DNA from: DATLSM01 sp049585815
GTDB lineage: Bacteria > Actinomycetota > Thermoleophilia > Solirubrobacterales > 70-9
Reading direction: 5' to 3'
NCBI GenBank assembly: GCA_049585815.1
Contig: JBAVAR010000082.1
Location: forward strand, 1-15,810
DNA: 15,810 bases
Below, in pieces: positions 1 to 6,173 of this stretch. Below the pieces are notes generated by a model. That model searched no databases. It saw only the letters and a program-made list of their open reading frames with translations, and was not told where the DNA came from. The position numbers and the translations under genes were made by a program. How positions within the stretch are numbered: the first letter of the stretch is position 1; each line of letters starts with the position of its first letter.

Positions 1-576
1 GGCGTCGCCGACCAGGTCGGCGCTTATGAGAGGGGCGGCGCGGCGGCCCTCTCGATCCTCACCGACGAGGTCCACTTCGGCGGTTCACTTGTGGACCTGC
101 GCGCCGCCCGCGCCACGTGCGCTCTGCCGATTCTCCGCAAGGACTTCATCGTTGACCGCTACCAGATCTACGAGGCGGCGGCCAACGGCGCCGACGCGAT
201 TCTCCTAATCGTTGGCGCGCTCGGGGACGGCCCCCTGCGCTCCCTGCATGAGGAGGCGGGCATCGTGGGCCTCGACTGCCTGGTGGAGGTCCATGACGCT
301 GGCGAGCTGGAGCGGGCAGTGCAGCTCGGCGCCCAGATTATCGGTATCAATAACCGCGACCTTGGCACGGGGACCGTCGATCTCGCCACCACCGATGAGC
401 TGATCCCCGCTGTGCCGGCGGGCCCAACCATTGTCGCCGAGAGCGGCATCTCGACTCGGGCTGAGCTCGCGGAGCTGGAGCGAGAGGGCGTTGACGCCGT
501 GCTGATCGGAGGGGCGCTGATGGAAGCGGCTGACCCCGAGGCCAAGGTTCGCGAGCTGACCGGCGCCCGAATTTAA
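1..576 (+). CDS. trpC: Indole-3-glycerol phosphate synthase, 3' part (5' end outside window)
   Basis: Cytosolic TIM-barrel enzyme that closes 1-(2-carboxyphenylamino)-1-deoxyribulose 5-phosphate to indole-3-glycerol phosphate in tryptophan synthesis. The reading frame is open from the first base, giving 191 visible residues; compared with the usual length of about 260, roughly 70 N-terminal residues are missing. Family signatures seen in order: the AALSILTDEVHFGGS block near visible residues 15-29, ILRKDF (its Lys, visible residue 47, matches the catalytic Lys), a VEVHD segment carrying the second catalytic acid, INNRDL, and the phosphate-binding VAESGIS followed by a GVDAVLIGGALM segment. 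It ends in TAA at 574-576. Only 57 bases separate it from htrA, and the pathway continues with trpF, trpB and trpA further on. Nothing looks degraded. Confidence 0.96.
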   Translation, partial: GVADQVGAYERGGAAALSILTDEVHFGGSLVDLRAARATCALPILRKDFIVDRYQIYEAAANGADAILLIVGALGDGPLRSLHEEAGIVGLDCLVEVHDAGELERAVQLGAQIIGINNRDLGTGTVDLATTDELIPAVPAGPTIVAESGISTRAELAELEREGVDAVLIGGALMEAADPEAKVRELTGARI

Positions 577-580
577 GAAG

Positions 581-613
581 TCTTTTAGGATCGTCTTAGG
601 GGCGACTCAGTAC
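581..613 (+). promoter_or_regulatory. Three 11-base tandem half-sites upstream of htrA (candidate response-regulator operator)
   Basis: Units 581-591 (TCTTTTAGGAT), 592-602 (CGTCTTAGGGG) and 603-613 (CGACTCAGTAC) line up at exact 11-base spacing, with cores TTAGG at 585, TTAGG at 596 and TCAGT at 607. A weaker fourth copy (TAAGA at 574) overlaps the trpC stop codon. Direct repeats with one helical turn of spacing are the usual binding pattern of OmpR/PhoB-family response regulators. The block covers the place where a -35 element would lie for the CACCAT (621-626) hexamer 7 bases before the htrA ATG. The repeats are seen directly; the regulator is inferred. Confidence 0.5.
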
Positions 614-633
614 AGCCCTCCACCATCGTCCCC

Positions 634-1878
634 ATGATCCGCAGAGCGCAGAGCTTCTTCCGCACCTCCTTCGGCTCAGCCGTGATCGGCGGCGCAGTGG
701 TCGGCGTCTTCGGCTGGATCGCGATCGCCGCCGGGTGGATCGACTCCCAGAGCAACGCAGCGCCCACCGTTGCCGCCCCGTTGGCGACCCCCGCCGCCAG
801 CAAGAGCGCCAACACCAACGTGGTCAACCAGATATACCGGCGTGACGGCCAGGGCGTCGCCTTCATCCAGGCTGAAATTCCCGCCAAACGCACCCCTTCA
901 CCGTTCGGGTCATTCGGGGAAGAAGAAAAAGAAAGCGGCGGAACCGCGACCGGCTCGGGCATCGTGATCGACAGCGCCGGGCACATCCTCACGAACAACC
1001 ACGTGATAGCGGGTTCCAATCACATCCAGGTCAAACTCGGCGCCTCCAATGAAACCTACAATGCGACCGTGGTCGGCACCGACCCGGCAACCGATCTGGC
1101 GCTTCTAAAGGTGAACGCTCCCTCGGGCCAGCTCCACCCACTTTCGCTCGGCGATTCCTCGAAGATCGAAGTCGGCGACCCGGTGGTCGCGATCGGCAAT
1201 CCCTTCGGGCTCGACCGCACCGTGACAAGCGGCATCGTCTCGGCTCTGCAGCGCCAGATCCAGGCCCCCGACGGCTTCTCGATCTCCAACGTGATCCAGA
1301 CCGACGCGGCCATCAATCCCGGCAACTCGGGCGGTCCGCTGATCGAAGCCGGGGGCAACGTGATCGGGATCAACTCGCAGATCGAGACCGGCGGCAATGG
1401 CAGCGACGGCAACGTCGGTATTGGCTTCGCAATCCCAATCAACACGGCGCGCAGCGAGATCAGCCAACTCGAGACCAGCGGCAAGGTCCAGCACGCCTTC
1501 CTCGGCATCACGGGGACGAGCATCACCCCCGACCTGGCCCGCGCGGTGAACCTTCCGGTAAAGGAAGGGGTGCTGGTCCAGGAAGTGCTCAAGAACGGGC
1601 CTGCCGATAAGGCCGGCATCCAGGGCGGTACCACCGCGGCGACGATCGACGGCGCCAACTTCAGCCTCGGCGGCGACATCATCACCAAGATCAACGGCAA
1701 GAAGATCTCCTCGATGGATGAAGTGGTGACCCTGATCAACGCCGCCAAGCCGGGCGAATCGATTGAAGTCACGGTGCTGCGCGGTGGCTCCACCAAGACG
1801 GTGAAGGTGACTCTCGGCGATCGGCCCGCGTCGGTCCATGACTCCCAGTCGGTGCCGGCCGGACCGCTCGGCAAGTAG
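634..1878 (+). CDS. HtrA/DegP-type trypsin-like serine protease with PDZ domain
   Basis: A 414-residue envelope quality-control protease, anchored in the membrane with its catalytic domain outside. Residues 14-35 form one hydrophobic helix after a basic N-terminus (MIRRAQ), with no evident cleavage or lipobox motif. A low-complexity Ala/Thr/Ser/Pro linker follows to about residue 62. The protease domain (about 100-280) keeps the full triad: His123 in TNNHVI, Asp154 in DPATDLALLKV, Ser232 in NPGNSGGPL. One PDZ domain follows at about 285-395, with GVLVQEV and a GDIITKINGKKI segment. Length and order match actinobacterial HtrA/DegQ proteins. It sits between trpC and trpF, functionally unrelated to both. 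The ATG has no Shine-Dalgarno but has a CACCAT hexamer 7 bases before it and three 11-base repeats further up, so envelope-stress control by a two-component system is plausible. Which htrA paralogue it is cannot be told from sequence alone. Confidence 0.93.
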   Translation: MIRRAQSFFRTSFGSAVIGGAVVGVFGWIAIAAGWIDSQSNAAPTVAAPLATPAASKSANTNVVNQIYRRDGQGVAFIQAEIPAKRTPSPFGSFGEEEKESGGTATGSGIVIDSAGHILTNNHVIAGSNHIQVKLGASNETYNATVVGTDPATDLALLKVNAPSGQLHPLSLGDSSKIEVGDPVVAIGNPFGLDRTVTSGIVSALQRQIQAPDGFSISNVIQTDAAINPGNSGGPLIEAGGNVIGINSQIETGGNGSDGNVGIGFAIPINTARSEISQLETSGKVQHAFLGITGTSITPDLARAVNLPVKEGVLVQEVLKNGPADKAGIQGGTTAATIDGANFSLGGDIITKINGKKISSMDEVVTLINAAKPGESIEVTVLRGGSTKTVKVTLGDRPASVHDSQSVPAGPLGK

Positions 1879-1884
1879 CTCCCG

Positions 1885-1890
1885 TACCCT
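1885..1890 (+). promoter_or_regulatory. -10-like element TACCCT in front of trpF
   Basis: TACCCT lies 6 bases before the trpF GTG, so the transcript could start at or within a base or two of the start codon (leaderless). The intervening GGAGGG (1891-1896) directly abuts the GTG, too close to act as a normal Shine-Dalgarno. No convincing -35 is visible. This may give trpFBA a promoter independent of htrA. Confidence 0.4.
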
Positions 1891-1896
1891 GGAGGG

Positions 1897-2532
1897 GTGC
1901 GGGTAAAGATCTGCGGAATCACGAATCTCGACGACGCCGCCGAGGCGGTGCGCCTCGGCGCCTGGGCCGTCGGGCTTGTCCACTACCCGGGGAGCCCGCG
2001 GCGCTGCGAGCCCGCCCGTGCGGCTGAGATCGGCGCCGCGTTTCGCCGTAAGTGCGAGGTCGTCGGCGTCTTCGTCAACCCCGAGTTGGAGGAGGTCGAT
2101 CGGGCGGTTGAGAACGCCGGCCTGACGATGATCCAGCTGAATGGGGATGAGGGTCCCAGCTTCTGCGCCGAGGTGGCGAGGCGGACCGGGGCCAAGGTGG
2201 CGAAGGCGGCTCACGTCTCCAGCGCCGCCGATGTGCACGCGGCCGAGGCTTACCGCACCGATTTTCACCTCTTTGATCGCCGCAGCAGGGGTCTGTGGGG
2301 GGGAACCGGCGAGCGCTTTGACTGGGGCCTGCTCGCCGATCGACACTCAGAGGTGCCGGCGATCCTCGCCGGCGGGCTGCGGGCGGAGAATCTCGGCGAG
2401 GCGATCGCGACCGCACACCCATATGCGGTCGACGTCGCGAGCGGGGTGGAGGTCGAGCCCGGACAAAAGGATCACGCCTCGATGGCCGCCTTCTTTGAGG
2501 TCGCAAGGGCGGCCGGCGTCGCCGCTGCATGA
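1897..2532 (+). CDS. trpF: Phosphoribosylanthranilate isomerase
   Basis: Cytosolic TIM-barrel enzyme performing the Amadori rearrangement of N-(5-phosphoribosyl)anthranilate, the step before TrpC. It has 211 residues, a normal length. The N-terminal VKICGIT carries the catalytic base Cys6, and Asp127 in HLFD is the expected acid. Other family blocks are GVFVNPE, IQLNGDE (usually IQLHGDE), LAGGLRAENL and the C-terminal DVASGVEVEPGQKD phosphate-binding loop. The start is GTG; no better start lies upstream, because htrA ends at 1878 and MRVKICG is exactly where the family begins. The stop overlaps trpB by ATGA, implying translational coupling. Confidence 0.96.
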   Translation: MRVKICGITNLDDAAEAVRLGAWAVGLVHYPGSPRRCEPARAAEIGAAFRRKCEVVGVFVNPELEEVDRAVENAGLTMIQLNGDEGPSFCAEVARRTGAKVAKAAHVSSAADVHAAEAYRTDFHLFDRRSRGLWGGTGERFDWGLLADRHSEVPAILAGGLRAENLGEAIATAHPYAVDVASGVEVEPGQKDHASMAAFFEVARAAGVAAA

Positions 2533-3683
2533 GTGTGATCGAGGAGAGATTCGGTCCCTATGGGGGACGCTACGTCCCGGAGACGCTGATCCCGGCACTC
2601 GACGAGCTGGCGGAGGCATGGGCAGAGGCGCGCGAGGACGAGAAGTTCCGCCAGCGGCTAGCCCTCTTGCAACGTGACTTCATCGGCCGCCCGACCCCCC
2701 TTTACCGTGCCGAGCGCCTCTCCGAGCGTGTCGAGCGAACCGTTTACCTGAAGCGTGAGGACCTCGCCCACACCGGCGCCCACAAGATCAACAACGCCCT
2801 TGGCCAGGCACTCCTGGCCGAGCGGATGGGTAAGCCGAGGGTGATCGCCGAGACCGGCGCCGGCCAGCACGGTGTGGCGACGGCCAGCGCCTGTGCTCTG
2901 CTGGGGTTGGAGTGCGTCGTCTACATGGGCACCGAGGACATTCGCCGCCAAGCGCCCAACGTCGACCGGATGCGGCTGCTGGGGGCGGAGGTCTCACCGG
3001 TCAAGGCCGGCGCTCGCACCCTGAAGGAGGCCAGCAGCGCCGCGATTCGCGACTGGGTTGCCAGCGTCGAGACGACCCACTACATCATCGGCTCGGCGGT
3101 GGGCCCAGCTCCCTTCCCGGCACTCGTCCGCGACCTGCAGCGGGTGATCGGCGACGAGGCGCGCGCGCAGGCGCTCGCGGCGGCGGGGATTCTTCCCGCG
3201 CGAGTTATCGCCTGCGTCGGTGGCGGCTCCAACGCGATTGGAATCTTCACCGCCTTTCTCGCCGATGAGGTCGAGTTGGTCGGAGTCGAGGCTGGGGGAG
3301 AGGGGTTGGACACCGAGCGCCACGGCGCTTCGCTGACGGCGGGAGGAACCGGCGTCCTGCACGGCTCGCTCTCCTCTGTGCTGGCTGATCAGGAGGGTCA
3401 GATCCTCGAGGCCCACTCGATCTCGGCCGGCCTGGACTATCCGGGCGTCGGACCCGAGCACGCCCACTTGCGCGACAGTGGGCGCGCGAGCTATTTCGCT
3501 GTGACCGACGGGCAGGCTCTCTCCGCCTTTGCCGAGCTCTCGCGGCTGGAGGGGATCATCCCGGCGCTGGAGTCCTCCCACGCGATCGCCTGGCTAGGGG
3601 AGAACGGTGGGGGGGAGGGTTATGACGTCGTCTGCCTCTCCGGCCGCGGTGACAAGGACCTCGCCGAGGTCCTGTCCCGATGA
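2529..3683 (+). CDS. trpB: Tryptophan synthase beta chain
   Basis: PLP enzyme condensing indole, channelled from TrpA, with L-serine to make tryptophan in the alpha2-beta2 complex. It has 384 residues and the standard TrpB1 form. It begins with the typical FGPYGGRYVPETL block. The PLP lysine is Lys86 in GAHKINNA, the catalytic Glu is Glu108 in ETGAGQHG, and the phosphate-binding loop is GGGSN at 231-235. The C-terminal SGRGDKD, which contacts the PLP pyridine ring, is present. ATGA overlaps join it to trpF upstream and trpA downstream, as expected for subunits made in equal amounts. No strong Shine-Dalgarno is seen, so re-initiation from trpF is likely. Confidence 0.98.
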   Translation: MSVIEERFGPYGGRYVPETLIPALDELAEAWAEAREDEKFRQRLALLQRDFIGRPTPLYRAERLSERVERTVYLKREDLAHTGAHKINNALGQALLAERMGKPRVIAETGAGQHGVATASACALLGLECVVYMGTEDIRRQAPNVDRMRLLGAEVSPVKAGARTLKEASSAAIRDWVASVETTHYIIGSAVGPAPFPALVRDLQRVIGDEARAQALAAAGILPARVIACVGGGSNAIGIFTAFLADEVELVGVEAGGEGLDTERHGASLTAGGTGVLHGSLSSVLADQEGQILEAHSISAGLDYPGVGPEHAHLRDSGRASYFAVTDGQALSAFAELSRLEGIIPALESSHAIAWLGENGGGEGYDVVCLSGRGDKDLAEVLSR

Positions 3684-4471
3684 GGATTGAGGAGGCCTTC
3701 GGGGCGGCTCGCGCCGAGGGCCGCGCGGCCCTGATGCCCTACATGATGGCCGGCTTCCCCGACCACGAGTCCTCGCTCGAGGTCGCCACCGCCTACGTCG
3801 AAGGTGGCGCCGACCTGATCGAGCTGGGGGTTCCCTTCTCCGACCCGCTCGCCGACGGCCCAACCATCCACGCCGCCGCCAGTGCGGCGCTGGCGGCGGG
3901 CGCCACCCTCGAGAGCGCCCTCAAGGTCTGTGAGTCGGTCGCTGAGCGGGTACCGGTGATTCTGATGGTTTACGCCAACATGATTTTGGCGCGCGGGGGG
4001 GCGACTGAGTTCACGAGCCGGGCCCGGGGCGCCGGTGCAGTCGGGGCGATTGTGCCCGACCTGCCGCTGGGGGCCGCTGAGAACGTCCGCGAGGTCTTGG
4101 CCGCCGCCGGCCTGGCCCTGGTGCCCTTGGTGGCGCCGACCACCCCGCCCCAGCGCCGCGCCGCGATCTGCGCCGCCGCCCGTGGCTTCGTCTACCTCGT
4201 CTCCAGCGTGGGGACGACCGGGGAGCGGGGTCATCTCCCGCCCCGGCTTGCTGAGCTGGTGGCGGCGACGAGGGCCGAGGCTGAGGTGCCCGTCGCCGTC
4301 GGCTTCGGAATCGGTACGCCGGAGCAGGCCGCCGAGGTGGGGGCGCTTGCCGACGGGGTGATCATCGGCAGCCGCCTTGTCCGCGCCGCCGGGGAGGCTG
4401 GCTCCCCGGCCGCCGCCGCCGCCGCCGTCAGCTCCTTCCTGCAGGAGACGCGCGTCGCCCTCGCCAGCTAG
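3680..4471 (+). CDS. trpA: Tryptophan synthase alpha chain
   Basis: Splits indole-3-glycerol phosphate into indole and glyceraldehyde 3-phosphate and passes indole to TrpB. It has 263 residues, the usual size. The catalytic acids are present: Glu48 in LIELGVPFSDP and Asp59 in LADGPTIH. Other signatures are YMMAGFPD near the N-terminus, VPDLPLGAAE in the flexible loop region, and VGFGIGTPEQA with DGVIIGSRLV for phosphate binding. The C-terminal region contains an alanine run coded by repeated GCC (about 4406-4428), probably neutral. It starts by ATGA overlap with trpB. It is the last recognisable trp gene here; trpE, trpD and trpG are not in the window. Confidence 0.97.
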   Translation: MRIEEAFGAARAEGRAALMPYMMAGFPDHESSLEVATAYVEGGADLIELGVPFSDPLADGPTIHAAASAALAAGATLESALKVCESVAERVPVILMVYANMILARGGATEFTSRARGAGAVGAIVPDLPLGAAENVREVLAAAGLALVPLVAPTTPPQRRAAICAAARGFVYLVSSVGTTGERGHLPPRLAELVAATRAEAEVPVAVGFGIGTPEQAAEVGALADGVIIGSRLVRAAGEAGSPAAAAAAVSSFLQETRVALAS

Positions 4472-4474
4472 GAT
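4469..4474 (+). promoter_or_regulatory. -10-like element TAGGAT before the 48-residue membrane protein
   Basis: TAGGAT begins on the trpA stop codon itself and ends 9 bases before the ATG at 4484. The identical hexamer occurs 10 bases before the gene at 8642. No clear -35 or Shine-Dalgarno is visible, so this is a candidate only. Confidence 0.3.
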
Positions 4475-4483
4475 CGGCGCCCC

Positions 4484-4630
4484 ATGGGACTTGTCCTCAC
4501 CCTCTTTCTGGCTCTTGCCGCGATGGTTATCTGCTATGCGCTGGGCCAGGGTGGGCCGGTGGCGGGGCTGGTCTTTTTCACCGTGATGGTGATTGGCGCC
4601 GGGATCCGCGTCTTTCAGCCCGACTCCTAG
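4484..4630 (+). CDS. Small two-helix membrane protein, 48 residues
   Basis: I do not recognise the family. The reading frame gives 48 residues starting MGLVLTLFLALAAMVICYAL and ending IRVFQPDS. Two hydrophobic stretches (about 2-20 and 27-41) are separated by a short GQGGP turn, which predicts a helical hairpin in the membrane with only a few residues outside it. It lies 12 bases after trpA on the same strand and ends 9 bases before the convergent phosphofructokinase stop, so it exactly fills the space between two real genes. A TAGGAT hexamer precedes the start. Reality is supported by the packing, the clean start and the coherent hydrophobic pattern; function is unknown. It could be co-transcribed with trp or separately expressed. 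Confidence 0.65.
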   Translation: MGLVLTLFLALAAMVICYALGQGGPVAGLVFFTVMVIGAGIRVFQPDS

Positions 4631-4639
4631 TCTCGGGCG

Positions 4640-5674
4640 CTAGCTGAAAAAGCGCTCGGCGATCTCCAGCATCCGGAGATCCACACGCTTGACGTGGGTC
4701 GCCTCCTCAAGCGGGATTGCGACCAGCTCGGATCCCCGCAGGGCTGTCATCTTGCCGAATTCACCCGCCTTCGCCAGCTGGTAAGCGTGGACGCCGAAGC
4801 GGGTGGCGAGGATCCGGTCGACGGCGGTCGGGGTGCCGCCCCGCTGCACGTGGCCCAGCACCGTCACCCGGCTCTCATACCCGGTTCGCTCCTCGAGCTC
4901 GCTGGCCAGTGCGGCACCGATCCCACCCAGCCGCGGATAGCCGTACTCATCGGTCTCCGCGATCGGCTGGATCAGCCGTTGCTCGCCGTCGGCGAATGCC
5001 AGCTTCGCCCCCTCGGCGACAACGACGATCGAGAAGTCCTTACCCCGATCGTGGCGACGGAGGACCCCCGCCGCAACCTCCTCAACCGTGGTCCTCAGCT
5101 CGGGGATGACGATCGCGTCGGCGCCCCCGGCGAGTCCCGCATATGCGGCAATCCAACCGGTGTTGCGACCCATCACCTCGACCACCATCACCCGGTCGTG
5201 GGATTGCGCGGTCGTGTGGAGGCGATCGATGGCGTCGGTGACCACCTGTACGGCGGTGTCAAAGCCGAATGTCAGGTCGGTCCCGCCGACGTCGTTGTCG
5301 ATCGTCTTGGGAACGCCGACAAGAGCCAGGCCGTGGTCAGCATGCAGGCGGTGGGTGATCTCCATCGTGTGCTCACCGCCGATGGCGATCACAGCGTCAA
5401 GTTCCTGGCCGGCGAACGCGCTTCGCACCCGCTCCACGGCGCCTTCACGGATCGGCTCGAAGCTGGAGGTGCTGAGGATCGTCCCGCCGAGGGGGAGGAT
5501 GCCTGCCACGGCGCGCATGTCCAGGGGCAGGTAATCGCCCTCGGCAAGTCCGCGGTAGCCCCGGCGGATGCCGATCGCCTCATCGCCGTTCTCCATCGCC
5601 GCCCGCGCGACGGCCCGGATCGCGGCATTCAGCCCCGGGCAGTCCCCTCCCGCTGTGAGCACGCCGATTCGCAT
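4640..5674 (-). CDS. 6-phosphofructokinase (PfkA superfamily), phosphoryl donor uncertain
   Basis: Phosphorylates fructose 6-phosphate to fructose 1,6-bisphosphate in glycolysis, or works reversibly if it uses PPi. It has 344 residues, the size of the actinobacterial mixed ATP/PPi group. Visible motifs: the N-terminal LTAGGDCPGLNAAIR nucleotide/phosphate loop, PKTIDND with the catalytic Asp126, VEVMGRNTGW for the sugar phosphate, and LGHVQRGGTP. The two positions used to tell donors apart are unusual: the GGDG/GGDD site reads GGEH (99-102), with His102 at the key position, while the second site is Lys123, the residue typical of PPi and Streptomyces-type enzymes. Donor choice therefore cannot be read off the sequence. 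The ATG at 5674 has no Shine-Dalgarno; TAGACT lies 7 bases upstream. It is convergent with the 48-residue gene and divergent from the lipoprotein gene. Confidence 0.94.
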   Translation of the reverse strand: MRIGVLTAGGDCPGLNAAIRAVARAAMENGDEAIGIRRGYRGLAEGDYLPLDMRAVAGILPLGGTILSTSSFEPIREGAVERVRSAFAGQELDAVIAIGGEHTMEITHRLHADHGLALVGVPKTIDNDVGGTDLTFGFDTAVQVVTDAIDRLHTTAQSHDRVMVVEVMGRNTGWIAAYAGLAGGADAIVIPELRTTVEEVAAGVLRRHDRGKDFSIVVVAEGAKLAFADGEQRLIQPIAETDEYGYPRLGGIGAALASELEERTGYESRVTVLGHVQRGGTPTAVDRILATRFGVHAYQLAKAGEFGKMTALRGSELVAIPLEEATHVKRVDLRMLEIAERFFS

Positions 5675-5681
5675 CCGCCCG

Positions 5682-5691
5682 AGTCTATGAT
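5682..5691. promoter_or_regulatory. Overlapping divergent -10 elements between pfk and the lipoprotein gene
   Basis: Only 24 bases (5675-5698) separate the two start codons. On the - strand TAGACT (complement of 5682-5687) lies 7 bases before the pfk ATG. On the + strand TATGAT (5686-5691) lies 7 bases before the lipoprotein GTG. The two hexamers share two bases, so two polymerases could hardly bind at once. Neither start has a Shine-Dalgarno, which fits leaderless transcripts both ways. Confidence 0.45.
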
Positions 5692-5698
5692 CGCGCCC

Positions 5699-6163
5699 GT
5701 GCGCCGCGCCAAGATCGCTCTGCTCATCTGCGCGAGCGCCATCTCAATCGCCGGCTGCGGCGGGACAGCAGGGGTGGTGGGGAGTGGGGCAACCGTTTCC
5801 GTCTACGTCATCTCGCCCCTGTGCGCGGCGGCCAGACGCCAGCTGGCTCGACGTGGCGGACGGGTCGGGAAGGTGGGGGTTCGCGCCATCTGCCTCCCGA
5901 ATCCCAACGCTGCAGGCAGGCTGAGCCTGGCCACCATAGGTGCCGACGCTCGTCGGGCCACCGAGGACTCCTCCACCATCGGATACCTAGAACCCCCCGA
6001 CCCAGCCGCCGCTCGCTTCTCCCGTCCGATTCTCGAATCCGCCGCGATCGCCTCGATCCGGAGCAGTTCGGGAAACAGGGCAATGGAGCGCCTGCTGGGC
6101 GCGATCCGTGAATCCCCCTCAGCCTCCCGTGCCTCGGTTCGAGCCGCCCTGGAAAAGAGATAA
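5699..6163 (+). CDS. Small secreted lipoprotein, possibly a reduced substrate-binding-protein lobe
   Basis: 154 residues starting at GTG 5699. The N-terminus is a clear lipoprotein signal: basic MRRAK, a hydrophobic stretch to residue 17, and the lipobox IAGC with Cys20 as the acylated residue, followed by a Gly-rich linker. The mature part has a pattern of strand VSVYVISPL, helix AARRQLARRGG, strand VRAICLPN, helix LATIGADARRATED, strand STIGYLEPP. This recalls the first lobe of Leu/Ile/Val-type periplasmic binding proteins (Peripla_BP_6 style), with the ATED block matching the usual segment before the strand that contacts ligand. It is under half the normal receptor length and no permease genes are nearby. 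The family link is inference. Upstream extension of this frame only runs antisense through pfk, so the GTG with its lipobox is the sensible start. Confidence 0.75.
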   Translation: MRRAKIALLICASAISIAGCGGTAGVVGSGATVSVYVISPLCAAARRQLARRGGRVGKVGVRAICLPNPNAAGRLSLATIGADARRATEDSSTIGYLEPPDPAAARFSRPILESAAIASIRSSSGNRAMERLLGAIRESPSASRASVRAALEKR

Positions 6164-6173
6164 GAGCGCCGGG

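Noticed and set aside
1105..2346. 413-codon open frame on the - strand across htrA and trpF
   Set aside because: It spans two well-supported genes antisense, its protein is low-complexity and matches no family, and such frames are expected in GC-rich DNA.
4403..4430. Run of GCC triplets near the end of trpA as a microsatellite
   Set aside because: It simply codes an alanine stretch in the C-terminal helix region and is short; no sign of function beyond coding.
4694..5698. Long + strand frame through the phosphofructokinase gene leading into the lipoprotein frame
   Set aside because: It is antisense to a gene with full catalytic motifs; the lipobox needs the start at 5699, so the upstream part is a spurious extension.
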